Notes under the pieces: model-generated | What the model was told of the DNA's origin: nothing | The model's database searches: none | What the model saw: the letters and a program-made list of their open reading frames with translations, nothing else | Translations under genes and position numbers: made by a program | Part shown: in pieces, positions 9,749 through 19,684 of the stretch | How the letters are laid out: each line of letters starts with the position of its first letter | Numbering within the stretch: the first letter of the stretch is position 1 | DNA from: Campylobacter concisus | GTDB lineage: Bacteria; Campylobacterota; Campylobacteria; Campylobacterales; Campylobacteraceae | Direction of reading: 5' to 3' | Length of the DNA: 64,000 nt | NCBI RefSeq assembly: GCF_003048595.2 | Contig: NZ_CP049270.1 | Span: 992,001-1,056,000, forward strand

Positions 9749-11089
9749 CTAAGCTTTTTTAACTAGATCAGCCATCAAAAATGCAAGCTCAAGTGCCTGA
9801 TCAGCATTTAGCCTTGGATCACATTGTGTTTCATATCTTTGCTCAAGCGAGCTTTCAGTGATGTTTAATGCCCCACCCGTGCACTCAGTCACGTCTTGAC
9901 CCGTCATCTCAAGATGCACGCCACCAGCTCTTGTACCCTCAGCTTTGTGAATTTCAAAAAAGCTTCTAACTTCACTTATTATCTTGTCAAATTCTCTGGT
10001 TTTGTAGTTATTTGATGTTTTTACAGTGTTGCCATGCATCGGATCTATACTATAAACGATACTTAGCCCTTCTCGCTTTAGCTCTCTTAAAATTTTTGGT
10101 AAATTTTCGCCTATCTTATCAGCACCCATTCTGATTATCACGTTTAGTCTGCCAGCTTCATTTTCTGGATTTAGTTTATTTGCAAGAGCGACGACATCTT
10201 CAGCCTTTGCACTTGGTCCGATCTTTACACCGATAGGATTTTTCACACCACTTAAAAAATGTACGTGAGCGTCGTTTATACCACGTGTTCTTTCGCCTAT
10301 CCAAAGCATATGAGCCGAGCAGTCGTACCACTCACCACTAAGACTATCAACCCTAGTCAATGCCTCCTCATAAGGTAGCAAAAGCGCCTCGTGAGATGTA
10401 TAAACCGCAGTTTGATTTATGACTGGCGTATTTGCTGAAGTGATGCCACAAGCTGCCATAAATGAAAGCGTCTTTGTTAGCTCATCAGCTAGTTTTGCGT
10501 ATTTCTCGCCGATCTCTGGCTTTTTGACAAAGCCTAAATTCCACTTATGTACTTGATGAAGGTCGGCCAAACCGCCTCTTGAAAAGGCTCTAAGTAAGTT
10601 CATCGTAGATGCACTTTGATAATACGCCTCGATCATGCGTTTTGGATCAGGCACTCTTGCCTTTTCGTCAAATTCAAAGCCATTTATGATGTCACCTCTA
10701 TAGCTTGGAAGCTTAACGCCATTTACCTCTTCAAAATCGCTACTTCTAGGCTTTGCAAACTGCCCTGCCACGCGGCCCACTTTAACCACTGGATAGCCAC
10801 CAGCAAAGGTTAAAACTATCGCCATTTGAAGTAAAACCTTAAACATATCTCTGATGTTGTTTGCATTAAAATTTGTAAAGCTCTCAGCGCAGTCGCCACC
10901 TTGAAGCAAAAATGCCTCGCCATTGCAAACTTTTGCAAGTTCTTCTTTTAAACTTCTAGCCTCGCCAGCAAAGACCAAAGGAGGAAGCGATTTTAATTTT
11001 TCTTCGACCTCTTTAAGCTCTTTTAAATCTGGGTATTTTGGTTGTTGCAAGATATTAAATTCTCTCCAGCTATCGCGGTTCCAAGTCAT
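9749..11089 (-). CDS. aroF: Class II 3-deoxy-7-phosphoheptulonate (DAHP) synthase
   Basis: First enzyme of the shikimate pathway, joining PEP and erythrose-4-phosphate. At 446 residues with motifs [28 protein letters not shown] and [15 protein letters not shown], it is the plant-like class II (AroA-II) type, not the E. coli AroFGH type. It is the first gene of the minus-strand cluster, with a TATAAT promoter 38 bases upstream. Symbols differ between annotations (aroF or aroG). Confidence 0.94.
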   Translation of the reverse strand: MTWNRDSWREFNILQQPKYPDLKELKEVEEKLKSLPPLVFAGEARSLKEELAKVCNGEAFLLQGGDCAESFTNFNANNIRDMFKVLLQMAIVLTFAGGYPVVKVGRVAGQFAKPRSSDFEEVNGVKLPSYRGDIINGFEFDEKARVPDPKRMIEAYYQSASTMNLLRAFSRGGLADLHQVHKWNLGFVKKPEIGEKYAKLADELTKTLSFMAACGITSANTPVINQTAVYTSHEALLLPYEEALTRVDSLSGEWYDCSAHMLWIGERTRGINDAHVHFLSGVKNPIGVKIGPSAKAEDVVALANKLNPENEAGRLNVIIRMGADKIGENLPKILRELKREGLSIVYSIDPMHGNTVKTSNNYKTREFDKIISEVRSFFEIHKAEGTRAGGVHLEMTGQDVTECTGGALNITESSLEQRYETQCDPRLNADQALELAFLMADLVKKA

Positions 11090-11119
11090 TTATTTTCCTA
11101 TCTTTTTTGCCTTAAATTA

Positions 11120-11132
11120 GACGCTGATTATA
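11120..11132 (-). promoter_or_regulatory. Sigma-70 -10 box for the aro-flavoprotein-mnmH cluster
   Basis: On the minus strand GTGATATAAT gives a perfect TATAAT (11132 to 11127) about 38 bases before the DAHP synthase start. It closely resembles the ilvB promoter (GATATAAT). No clear -35 is present. Confidence 0.5.
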
Positions 11133-11233
11133 TCACGGCAAACTTAAAAAATAAAAGCCATTAATGGGTTATTAAAGATATTTTGCATACAATCGCTACT
11201 TTAAATTTACCCAAAAAGGAGCAGAATTTTTTC

Positions 11234-12121
11234 ATGATAAAAGGCATATTTTATTCGCTTTTGGCATCTGTTTTGTTTAACTGCATCTACTACATGTCAG
11301 TGCTCATGAACCCCATCAGCACGCAAGCTCTTGTTGGATACCGCATGATCTTTGCCATGCCTTTTGTCATCGCAGCCATTTTTTTGTTAAAACAGCAGCG
11401 AAATTTCAAATTTTTACTTCTAAAAATAAAGCTAAAACCTAAAATTTTACTAGTTTTACTAGCTACCTCGCTCATTGTCTCATTTCAGATGTGGCTCTAC
11501 CTCTGGGCTCCAAGCAACGGATCAGCGCTAAAAGTCTCTATCGGCTACCTCATCATGCCAATAGTCATGGTCCTTTTTGGACGGATATTTTTTAAAGAGC
11601 ACCTCTCTAAAACAAAGCTAGCCTCGATATTTTTTGCAGCCCTTGGCGTCTTTAGCACAGCTATACTAAGCGGCGGCATCTCGTGGGAGAGCGCTGTAGT
11701 TTTTTGCCTTTATCCAGTCTATTTTGCCATTAGAAAGTACTACAACCTTGCAAATTTCTCAAGCTTTGTTATAGAGATAATTTTTATGTTTTTATTCTCA
11801 TTTTATTTTGCGCTCACAGCCGATATGAACTACGTGATGAGCCAAAATCCAAACATCTACTATCTGCTCATCTTGCTTGGTGCTATCAGCGGCATAGCCC
11901 TCATCGCCCAGATCCTCTCAAGCACGCTCGTGCCGATAAATGTACTAGGTTTGCTTACATATTTTGAGCCTATAATGATGCTTTTTGTCTCATTTGCTAT
12001 CGGCGAGAGACTGGAGAAAAGCTCATACTTTTTAATGATCTGCCTAGCCATCTCGGTCACACTTTTGATGATAGATAGTATAAATTCTATAAAAGGCGAC
12101 AAAAATACCAAGACTAAATGA
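11234..12121 (+). CDS. EamA/DMT-superfamily transporter (RarD-like), first of tandem pair
   Basis: A drug/metabolite-transporter superfamily permease of 295 residues with about ten hydrophobic segments and the two-fold EamA repeat. The start at ATG 11234 (MIKGIFYSLLAS) is chosen because it matches the family N-terminus and follows AAGGAG at 11217; an earlier in-frame ATG at 11183 adds 17 polar residues. The substrate is unknown. It is followed immediately by a second RarD-like gene. Confidence 0.8.
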   Translation: MIKGIFYSLLASVLFNCIYYMSVLMNPISTQALVGYRMIFAMPFVIAAIFLLKQQRNFKFLLLKIKLKPKILLVLLATSLIVSFQMWLYLWAPSNGSALKVSIGYLIMPIVMVLFGRIFFKEHLSKTKLASIFFAALGVFSTAILSGGISWESAVVFCLYPVYFAIRKYYNLANFSSFVIEIIFMFLFSFYFALTADMNYVMSQNPNIYYLLILLGAISGIALIAQILSSTLVPINVLGLLTYFEPIMMLFVSFAIGERLEKSSYFLMICLAISVTLLMIDSINSIKGDKNTKTK

Positions 12122-12161
12122 GAGCCAAAAAGGCGTTATTCTCGCGCTTAGCGCCTTTTTT

Positions 12162-12992
12162 ATGTGGGGGTTTTTGGCGGTTTATTTCAACCTCTTTAGC
12201 AAAGATGTCGATGCTTATGAAATTTTAGCCCACAGAGTCATTTGGTCATTTTTCTTAATGGCTGGAGTGCTTTATTTTAGTGGCAGAATGGGCGAAATTT
12301 TTGCGCTTCTTAAAGATATCCACTCGCTAAAGGCTCTATTTTTAAGTGGTATTTTTATCACCATAAACTGGGGCGTTTATGTCTATGCGGTGGGTAGCGG
12401 TAAAATTTTAGACACGAGTTTGGGATATTTTATAAATCCCTTGATAAGCATGCTCCTTGGCGTCATCATCTTTAAAGAGCGCCTGAGCAAAGCTGGCGCC
12501 ATAGCTGTTTGTATCGTCATCGCAGCCGTTTGCGTGCAAATTTATGCCAAAGGCGGTCTGCCACTTGTCTCTATCATCTTGCCACTTTCATTTGGTTTCT
12601 ACGCGATGGTTAGAAAGATGGCGAAGATTAGCGCATTTAATGGGCTTTTTATCGAAACATTTTTTATGTTTCCATTTGCGCTTGGCTACGTTTTTTACAT
12701 AGCATTTTTAGGCAAAAGCCACTTTGGACTAAACGAAGACTCGCTTTTAATGATCGCTTCAAGCATCGTCACTATCGTGCCGCTTGTCGCATTTAACGCA
12801 GCTGCTACAAGGATAAATTTAACGACGATTGGCTACTTGCAATACATCTCGCCAACCATCGCGATCCTTTGCGCGGTCTTTATTTATGGCGAAATTTTAG
12901 ACGGCTACAAAGTCGTCTCATTTTGTATGATCTGGCTGGCTTTAGCGATAATTAGCATGGATAAATTTAGAAAAAGGAGTAAAAATGAATAG
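12162..12992 (+). CDS. rarD: RarD/EamA transporter, second of tandem pair (N-terminus frameshifted)
   Basis: A RarD-like permease with ten hydrophobic segments and the family motif YEILAHRVIWSF. The first in-frame ATG is 12162, but the open frame upstream (from about 12120) encodes GVILALSAFF, which aligns with the conserved first helix of RarD. That region has no usable start codon in its own frame. An ATG at 12118 overlaps the stop of the preceding gene in the usual coupled way but is one frame off. One extra A in the A5 run at 12127-12131 would join them as MRAKKGVILAL. It is therefore an N-terminally truncated product, a phase-variable or disrupted gene, or a sequence error. Confidence 0.75.
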   Translation: MWGFLAVYFNLFSKDVDAYEILAHRVIWSFFLMAGVLYFSGRMGEIFALLKDIHSLKALFLSGIFITINWGVYVYAVGSGKILDTSLGYFINPLISMLLGVIIFKERLSKAGAIAVCIVIAAVCVQIYAKGGLPLVSIILPLSFGFYAMVRKMAKISAFNGLFIETFFMFPFALGYVFYIAFLGKSHFGLNEDSLLMIASSIVTIVPLVAFNAAATRINLTTIGYLQYISPTIAILCAVFIYGEILDGYKVVSFCMIWLALAIISMDKFRKRSKNE

Positions 12993-13437
12993 CGTTACGA
13001 TTTATTTGCTGCTTGCGTTTTTTGCAGCGCTTATTTTATATTTTCAGATACAAAAACTAACCAAAAAACTTGACGATGAAGGAGCGGTGCCAGCCTGCCA
13101 AAAAGCCGTTCAAGAGGCCATAGAAAGCTTAAACAACAGTGAAAAATATCCTAAATTTTGCGGCATTATCCTAAAAAAGATAAATGGCTTAAGACAAGAT
13201 ATTTTATTTGAAGATGCGCTAAATAGTGAGTCTGATAAAGATAAAGCATTAGATGCCTTAGAGCAAATAAGAGAAAAACTGGAAACTTTATCAAAGCAAG
13301 AAAATTTAAGCTGGGAGAGTGAGCTCTTTGCGATCTTGGACGATCTAGATGGCTTTATAAAGATAAATTTCAAAAACGGCGAAGATAGAGCTGAAGAGCT
13401 AAGAGACGAACTAAAAAAAGAATTTGATGGGTTGTGA
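12985..13437 (+). CDS. Small membrane-anchored hypothetical protein
   Basis: A 150-residue protein with one N-terminal transmembrane helix (about 5-20) followed by an acidic and basic, largely helical cytoplasmic or periplasmic domain with likely coiled coil (80-105). It overlaps the end of rarD by 8 bp and so belongs to that transcript. AAAAAGGAG lies just before its ATG. I recognise no family. Confidence 0.6.
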   Translation: MNSVTIYLLLAFFAALILYFQIQKLTKKLDDEGAVPACQKAVQEAIESLNNSEKYPKFCGIILKKINGLRQDILFEDALNSESDKDKALDALEQIREKLETLSKQENLSWESELFAILDDLDGFIKINFKNGEDRAEELRDELKKEFDGL

Positions 13438-13475
13438 TATCAACTCAAATAAATTTTAGATTTAAAGGAATAAGT

Positions 13476-14841
13476 ATGTTTGAAGATATAGATTATGACA
13501 GTTTTAAAGATTATTGTAAAAAAACTTTAAGTAAAAATACGGTTCAACAATATCAAACCTATTTAAGAAATTTTATTAGTTTTTTAGAAAACAATAAAAT
13601 TTACTCAATTTTTGACTATTATGATGCAAAGAGCAAAAATCCAAAATATCTAGAAGAAGAGTTTATAAAATCAGGAAGACCTAAAAAACATTTTTATAAT
13701 TATAACTCTGCAGTAAACAAATACATAGAATTTAAAAATGGCAAAGGAGATACAATGCCAATAGAAAACAATGGACAACAAAAAGCTAAGGTAAATTTTC
13801 CACTTAATCAAATTTTATATGGCCCTCCAGGAACTGGAAAGACATACAGTACAGTGACAAAAGCTATCGAGATAATAGAAGAAAGAGAAGTTGATAGAAG
13901 TAAACAAGAGATGATCTAAAAAATAATTTTAATGAATACATTCAAATCGGACAGATAAAATTTGTAACATTTCATCAAAGCTATGGATATGAGGAATTTA
14001 TTGAGGGCATAAGGCCTGTTTTTGATGGTGAAAACAAAAACAACGAAATATCTTATAGGATAGAAAAAGGTATTTTTTATCAGTGCTGTGAGGATGCTTT
14101 GCACTTGGCTGGATACAAGGATGGACTCAATAAATTTTGTTCTTTATCAAAGAGCGAGCGGATATACTTAACGACAATGTGCCAAAGTATGTTATTTTGA
14201 TCGACGAAATAAACCGAGGCAATATATCTAAAATTTTTGGTGAGCTTATAACTCTTATAGAGCCGTCAAAAAGGCTCGGAGCAGATGACGAGATAATAGT
14301 GGAGCTACCATACTCAAAAGAAAAATTTGGAGTGCCGTCAAATTTATACATAATAGGCACGATGAATACAGCAGATCGCAGCATAGCCCTTATGGATACG
14401 GCTCTTAGAAGAAGGTTTGAGTTTGTGGAGATGATGCCAGAATATGACAACCTAAACGAAATAAATATCGAAGGCATAAATATAGGTGAAATGCTAAAAA
14501 CGATAAACGAACGCATAGAGTATCTTTACGACAGAGACCACACGATAGGACATGCTTATTTTATAAATGTGTCAGACATTAAAACGCTTGCAAATGTCTT
14601 TAAAAACAAAATTTTACCGCTACTACAAGAGTATTTTTATGACGACTGGGAGAAAATAAGACTAGTTCTGGGCGATAATCAAAAAGATGAGGATTTGCAG
14701 TTTATTAAAGTCAAGAAAAATATTGCAAAAGAAAAACTATTTGGAGGAAAAATCGACAATATAGACGATAAAGTCTTATACGAGATAAACAATCGAGAAA
14801 ATTTCAACAACCCTCAAAGCTATATAAAAATTTACGAATGA
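13476..14841 (+). pseudogene. mcrB: McrB-type AAA+ GTPase of a type IV restriction system, two frameshifts
   Basis: McrB hydrolyses GTP and drives the McrC nuclease on modified DNA. Three frames must be joined. Frame 1 (13476-13919) has an N-terminal domain of about 85 residues and the Walker A YGPPGTGKT (13822 onward). Frame 2 (about 13913-14150) encodes KFVTFHQSYGYEEFIEGIRP. Frame 3 (about 14140-14841) carries Walker [21 protein letters not shown] and NTADRS with the arginine-finger region TALRRRFEF. Both shifts are -1 and each could be repaired by one A: GAGATG to GAGAATG near 13911, and TCAAAGAG to TCAAAAGAG near 14150. The ATG at 13476 follows AAAGGA and is preferred to GTG 13434. It is followed closely by an intact mcrC. 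Confidence 0.85.
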
Positions 14842-14857
14842 AACAAAACGCAAAGCA

Positions 14858-16063
14858 ATGACCAAATACTTAATAGAGTTTGAAAAATTTCGCCCGGAAG
14901 ACGACCAAGACCTATTTAACGCAGTAGATGCATTTACTAGAGAAAATTTTGCCACAGTAGAGTTTCTAAGGCCCGGCAGAGACAAAAAGGGAGATTTTTT
15001 ACAAGCTCAAAACTATGTCGGTATCATCCAGACAAAAAGTGGCAATAGTCTTGAGATACTTCCAAAAATCCATGATAATGACAATGGCAACAATAAAGAA
15101 GCGGTAGAAAATTCTAAAAGAATTTTACTAAGAATGTTAAAAACTTTAAAAAACCATCCATTTAAAAATATAAACATAGCGAATTTAAAAAGCTTGAATC
15201 TACCACTTCTTGAAATTTTTATATCAATGTTCTTAGATGAAGTATCAAAACTCATAAAAATAGGCATAAAAAGCGACTATGTGGAACTGGAAGATAATCT
15301 AAAATTTTTAAAAGGAAAGCTAAAAATCTCGGAGCAAATACGTAAAAATATCGTGCATAAAGAGAGATTTTATGTTTGCTATCAGGAATTTTCCATAGAT
15401 AAAGCCGAAAATCGCCTCATAAAAAGTACGCTCGAGTTTTTATATAGACGCTCAAAATCAAGCAAAAATCAACGACTTATTAGGGAATATTTATTTATTT
15501 TTGATGAAATTTCATCTAGCTCCGATATAAACGCAGACTTTAGCCGATTAAAACTAAATCGCCAAACAAAACACTATGAACAAGCGCTTTTATGGAGCAA
15601 GATATTTTTACAAAATAAGTCGTTTAGTCCGTATAAAGGTAGCGATGTGGCTTTTGCTTTGCTGTTTGATATGAATACGCTTTTTGAAAACTATGTTGGA
15701 AATTTTATAAAGAAAAAGCTTCCAGATATTATATTGCAGCATCGAGGAAAATATCTTATTGAAGAACCAAGAAGAGACTTCGGGTTAAAACCAGATATAT
15801 TTTTAAGATATAAAAACCAAAATTATATAGCCGACACAAAATGGAAGATCGTCAAGTCAAAAGACGATATTTCACAAGCCGACTTATATCAGCTATATGC
15901 TTATGGTAAAAAATATAATTGCAGCAGGCTCTATCTAATATATCCAAAAATAGATGGGGTAAAACAAGAGTCTATGGGTTTTAAATACAACGATGAAATG
16001 CGGCTTGAAATTTTATACTTTGATTTAGAAAAAGACGAGATTGCTAGAAATTTACTAGTCTGA
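14858..16063 (+). CDS. mcrC: McrC-type restriction nuclease subunit
   Basis: A 401-residue McrC protein, the endonuclease partner of McrB. The N-terminal half matches the McrC fold that docks on the McrB ring (QTKSGNSLEILPKI is the conserved opening). The C-terminal PD-(D/E)xK nuclease site is visible as KPDIF followed by ADTKWK (about residues 310-330). The frame is intact although mcrB is broken. It starts 16 bp after the mcrB stop. Base composition is more AT-rich than in the flanking housekeeping genes, in keeping with horizontal transfer. Confidence 0.88.
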   Translation: MTKYLIEFEKFRPEDDQDLFNAVDAFTRENFATVEFLRPGRDKKGDFLQAQNYVGIIQTKSGNSLEILPKIHDNDNGNNKEAVENSKRILLRMLKTLKNHPFKNINIANLKSLNLPLLEIFISMFLDEVSKLIKIGIKSDYVELEDNLKFLKGKLKISEQIRKNIVHKERFYVCYQEFSIDKAENRLIKSTLEFLYRRSKSSKNQRLIREYLFIFDEISSSSDINADFSRLKLNRQTKHYEQALLWSKIFLQNKSFSPYKGSDVAFALLFDMNTLFENYVGNFIKKKLPDIILQHRGKYLIEEPRRDFGLKPDIFLRYKNQNYIADTKWKIVKSKDDISQADLYQLYAYGKKYNCSRLYLIYPKIDGVKQESMGFKYNDEMRLEILYFDLEKDEIARNLLV

Positions 16064-16143
16064 AGTACTTTTTAAAGTCTCTTTAAATTCCACTCTCATT
16101 TTCTATTTCTTAATAAGTGGATTGTAACTCATCAGAGCAACTC

Positions 16144-17199
16144 TTAAAGCTTTGCCTTTAGAGCCATTATCCTCTTATATGAAGCGTCGATTCGCTCTTT
16201 GCTGATCTTTTTTTCATTTACTGCATCGACTATGATCCGAGTGACTAGATCAGCCGTTCTTTGGTTGTTTATCTTAAACTCGCTAAAAAGTAAGATATCG
16301 CCTCCAGCATTTATAAATTTCACCACCTTTTGTGCTAAAGACTCGTCGCCAACGCCTTTCATCAGCATATCATCGCTGATAACCACGCCATTAAATTTAA
16401 GTTCATTTCGCAAAAGATCGGTTATTATTTTTTTAGAAAGCGTGGCTGGATTGTCCTCGTCTATGCCTTTTACAAAAAGGTGCCCGACCATGATGATCTG
16501 CGCTCTACCCGTGCTTATAGCGTCTTTGTATGGCAGCAGCGCATCTTTACTTAGCGTGACTTCGCTCTTATTTTTATGCGAGTCCTCTTTTGAGCTGCCG
16601 TGTCCCGGAAAATGCTTAAGCGTCGTTAGAATGCCCTGCTCTTTAAATGCGTCCATAAAAGCATCAGCATAGATCACCACCTTGCTTGCATACTCACTAA
16701 ACGCCCTTTGCTTAGCAGCAATGATCGGCGAGTTTTCGTCGTGCAGATCGACCACTGGAGCGAAATCTAAATTTATGCCGCACTCTTTTAAATTTATAGC
16801 CATTTTTGAGTAGAGATCATATGCGCTTTTGATGTCAAGCGTACTTGCTACCTCGTATGCGCTAGGATATGGGCCATCAAAGCTCTTATCCTTCATTCGG
16901 CTCACATTTCCACCCTCTTCGTCTATAGCGATAAAAATTTTAGGACTTTTTTCTTTGATTGCTTTTATGCTAGCTTTTAGCTGAGCTTTGTTGGTGATGT
17001 TTCTGCCAAGTAGCATCACACCGCCAAATCTCTCATATCCAGCGTCGCTTAGCATAGCGCGAAACGCAGCGTCTTTTGTACTAGCTCCATTAAAGCCAAC
17101 CATTATCATCTGCGAGACTTTGGCTCTTAGGCTCACTTCTGCGCCGTTTAGCCCGAGAGTAAAAATAGTCATAAAAAGTATAAATTTAAAAGCTCTCAT
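16144..17199 (-). CDS. nagZ: Glycoside hydrolase family 3 beta-N-acetylhexosaminidase, exported
   Basis: A GH3 enzyme of 351 residues expected to remove beta-linked N-acetylglucosamine from muropeptides. Conserved NagZ features are AIDEEGG, KHFPGHG...DSHK (the His/Asp acid-base loop) and ISDDM with the nucleophile Asp. Unlike cytoplasmic E. coli NagZ it begins with a signal-peptide-like segment (about 1-19, FILFMTIFTLGLNGAEV), so it probably acts in the periplasm. It overlaps gpsA by 4 bp. Confidence 0.88.
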   Translation of the reverse strand: MRAFKFILFMTIFTLGLNGAEVSLRAKVSQMIMVGFNGASTKDAAFRAMLSDAGYERFGGVMLLGRNITNKAQLKASIKAIKEKSPKIFIAIDEEGGNVSRMKDKSFDGPYPSAYEVASTLDIKSAYDLYSKMAINLKECGINLDFAPVVDLHDENSPIIAAKQRAFSEYASKVVIYADAFMDAFKEQGILTTLKHFPGHGSSKEDSHKNKSEVTLSKDALLPYKDAISTGRAQIIMVGHLFVKGIDEDNPATLSKKIITDLLRNELKFNGVVISDDMLMKGVGDESLAQKVVKFINAGGDILLFSEFKINNQRTADLVTRIIVDAVNEKKISKERIDASYKRIMALKAKL

Positions 17200-18086
17200 C
17201 TTCTTCCCAAAAGCGATTTTACGCTCTCAAAAACATCTTTACCATTTAGCATGTTTTCGACCTCGCTAGCGATGGGCACATATATGTCCTTTTCTTTAGC
17301 GATCTTGCTAATAGCCCTTGCAGTATCCACACCCTCTGCCACTTCACCAAGCTCATTTAAAATTTTCTCTAATCTCTCGTGCCTTGCGATGCCTAGACCT
17401 ACGCGGTAGTTGCGTGAAAGTATCGATGAGGCAGTCAAAAAAAGATCTCCTGCGCCACTTAGCCCCATAAATGTCTCATCTTTTGCGCCAAAAAATTTGC
17501 CAAATCTAGCCATCTCGACAAGCCCACGTGAAATGAGGCTTGCTCTTGCATTGTTACCAAGACCAAGTCCGTCACAGATACCGCCAGCTATGGCGATCAC
17601 GTTTTTATAAGCCCCACATACTTCAGCTCCGATCACATCATCTGAGGTGTAGGCTTTCATGTAGCTTGGGAAAAATGAAGCAAATTTTAAAGCTAAATTT
17701 TGATTTTTAGAATTTACCACCAAAGCGCAAGGCAGCTTCTGCATGATCTCTTTTGCAAAGGTCGGTCCTGAAAGAAAGGCTAAATTTTCACTATCCACAA
17801 AATCCTCATAAATTTCATTTAAAAATTTAAGATTTGTCGTGTCTATGCCTTTGCTAGCGACTAGGATCTTTTGACCTTTGTTTTTGTAGTTTTGCTTTAG
17901 CCATAAATTTGTAGCTTGCGTTGGGATCGTGCAGACTAGATATTCGCACTCCAAAGCCTCTTCTAAGCTTACAAAATTTGGCATCTCTCTTGGCGTTCTT
18001 GAGCTGATGACGCACTCGTTATTTTCACTAAATGCGTGAAATAGCGCACTGCCCCACTTGCCAGCTCCGATGACTGCTATGCTCAT
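17196..18086 (-). CDS. gpsA: Glycerol-3-phosphate dehydrogenase [NAD(P)+]
   Basis: Makes sn-glycerol-3-phosphate from DHAP for phospholipid synthesis. It has 296 residues. The N-terminal Rossmann motif is VIGAGKWGSAL; catalytic Lys lies in EVCGAYKNVIA, and GLSGAGDLFLT is a GpsA signature. It lies between gatB (12 bp upstream) and nagZ (4 bp overlap). Confidence 0.95.
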   Translation of the reverse strand: MSIAVIGAGKWGSALFHAFSENNECVISSRTPREMPNFVSLEEALECEYLVCTIPTQATNLWLKQNYKNKGQKILVASKGIDTTNLKFLNEIYEDFVDSENLAFLSGPTFAKEIMQKLPCALVVNSKNQNLALKFASFFPSYMKAYTSDDVIGAEVCGAYKNVIAIAGGICDGLGLGNNARASLISRGLVEMARFGKFFGAKDETFMGLSGAGDLFLTASSILSRNYRVGLGIARHERLEKILNELGEVAEGVDTARAISKIAKEKDIYVPIASEVENMLNGKDVFESVKSLLGRR

Positions 18087-18098
18087 TTTAGCCCTTTT

Positions 18099-19520
18099 TT
18101 AGCCTATTTTGGCCTTTAAAAGCTCATTGACCTTGCCTGGGTTAAAGGCACCCTTGCCCTCTTTCATTACTTGACCGACAAAGAAGCCAAACATCTTATC
18201 TTTGCCGTTTTTATACTCTTCGACTTTGTCGGCATTTGCAGCTAAAATTTGATCTATGATCGCGATGATCGCTGAGTCGTCACTCACTTGTTTCAAGCCA
18301 AGTTTTTCGATGACACTATCGACGTCCGCGTCATTTTCCATAAGGTAGTCTAGCACCTCTTTTGCAGCCTTGCCGCTTATCGTGCCATCTTCTATGCGTT
18401 TTAGTAAATTTATCATTTTGACACTATTAACTGGGCTAGTCTCGATCGTTACGCCGTTATTTAAACGACCAAGAAGCTCAACTATGAGCCACGTAGTAGC
18501 AAGCTTTGGTTGAATTCCAGCGGCGATCAGCTCTTCAAAATATCTAGCCATCTCAACACTTTGAGTTAAATTTAGAGCATCACTCTCTTTTACGCCTAGC
18601 TCACTAACATATCTTGCGACCTTTTGCTCGGCAAGCTCTGGAATTTTTATCGCCTCTTCATACATCTGCTCTGACACTTCAACAGGCAGCAAGTCAGGAT
18701 CAGGGAAGTATCTATACTCCGCACTATCCTCTTTGCCACGCATAGATCTTGTCACTAAATTTGTCGTGTCAAACAGCCTTGTCTCTTGATAGACTTCTTG
18801 GTCGTATTTGCCATCTTCCCAAGCTGCACTTTGGCGCTCCACCTCGTAATCGATCGCTTTTTGGATAAATTTAAATGAGTTTAGATTTTTTATCTCAACT
18901 CTTGTATAAAGCTTGGTATCGCCTTTTGGACGGATAGAGACGTTTGCGTCGCAGCGGAAGCTACCTTCCTGCATATTTGCGTCGCTGATATTTAAAAAGC
19001 GAAGGATTGAGTGCAGTTTTTTAAGATAAGCCACCGCCTCGTCGCTACTTCTAAGGTCTGGCTCGCTAACTATCTCAAGAAGCGGCGTACCGGCTCTGTT
19101 TAGATCAACCAAACTCTCAGTTTCTTCATGGATGTTCTTTCCAGCGTCCTCTTCAAGGTGCGCTCTAGTTACGCCGATGCGCTTTTTAGTGCCGTTTACG
19201 TCGATGATAAGTTCGCCACCTTCAACGATAGGTATCTCAAACTGTGAAATTTGATAGGCCTTTGGAAGATCTGGGTAAAAATAGTTTTTTCTATTAAATA
19301 CTGATTTTTTATTTATCTTAGCGTTTATCGCTGTACCAAAGCTGATCGCCTTTTTGACTGCCTCTTTGTTTAGCACAGGTAGCGCTCCAGGCAGAGCTAG
19401 GCAGGTCGGACAAACGTGGGTGTTTGCCTCGTCGCCAAAGCTAGTCGAGCAAGAGCAGAAAATTTTAGTTTTTGTATTAAGCTGAGTGTGAACTTCTAAA
19501 CCGATAACGACTTCAAACAT
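18099..19520 (-). CDS. gatB: Asp-tRNA(Asn)/Glu-tRNA(Gln) amidotransferase subunit B
   Basis: GatB activates and transamidates mischarged Glu-tRNA(Gln) or Asp-tRNA(Asn) together with GatA and GatC. The 473 residues include the opening [12 protein letters not shown], zinc-binding CSC/CPTC cysteines, and the C-terminal YqeY-like domain ending in [14 protein letters not shown]. The ATG at 19520 is chosen because AAAGG lies seven bases before it; a longer frame adds eight residues of no family likeness. gatA and gatC are not in the window. Confidence 0.95.
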   Translation of the reverse strand: MFEVVIGLEVHTQLNTKTKIFCSCSTSFGDEANTHVCPTCLALPGALPVLNKEAVKKAISFGTAINAKINKKSVFNRKNYFYPDLPKAYQISQFEIPIVEGGELIIDVNGTKKRIGVTRAHLEEDAGKNIHEETESLVDLNRAGTPLLEIVSEPDLRSSDEAVAYLKKLHSILRFLNISDANMQEGSFRCDANVSIRPKGDTKLYTRVEIKNLNSFKFIQKAIDYEVERQSAAWEDGKYDQEVYQETRLFDTTNLVTRSMRGKEDSAEYRYFPDPDLLPVEVSEQMYEEAIKIPELAEQKVARYVSELGVKESDALNLTQSVEMARYFEELIAAGIQPKLATTWLIVELLGRLNNGVTIETSPVNSVKMINLLKRIEDGTISGKAAKEVLDYLMENDADVDSVIEKLGLKQVSDDSAIIAIIDQILAANADKVEEYKNGKDKMFGFFVGQVMKEGKGAFNPGKVNELLKAKIG

Positions 19521-19655
19521 ATTTTTACCTTTAAATTTATACAAATTTTTAAGGCGTATTTTAGCGATACTTTCTTTTAAAATATCTAAAAATGAGCGTT
19601 TTGACTGGAAAAATAAAGAATGTGATTTAAAAATTTAAATAGTTTTAAAAAGGAA

Positions 19656-19679
19656 AAAGCCATATAAAAATATGGCTTT
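19656..19679 (-). terminator. Rho-independent terminator of atpB
   Basis: A perfect 10-bp stem AAAGCCATAT/ATATGGCTTT with a 4-base loop. On the minus strand it is followed by a T-rich stretch (TTTTTCCTTTTT). It lies 6 bases after the atpB stop and separates atpB from gatB. Confidence 0.75.
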
Positions 19680-19684
19680 AAATT

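Noticed and set aside
12127..12135. Programmed -1 ribosomal frameshift at the start of rarD
   Set aside because: The CAAAAAG run is not a canonical slippery heptamer, and frameshifting four codons after the start would be unusual. A missing A or an alternative start is simpler.
13434..13476. GTG 13434 as the mcrB start
   Set aside because: ATG 13476 has a clear AAAGGA before it, and the extra 14 residues resemble no family sequence.
14137..14841. A separate gene starting at TTG 14137
   Set aside because: It begins in the middle of the McrB AAA+ domain just before Walker B, so it is the third frame of the broken mcrB and not an independent gene.
16064..16143. Terminator between mcrC and nagZ
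   Set aside because: The only inverted repeat (CCACT/AGTGG) has a long loop and no T run, so the evidence is too weak.
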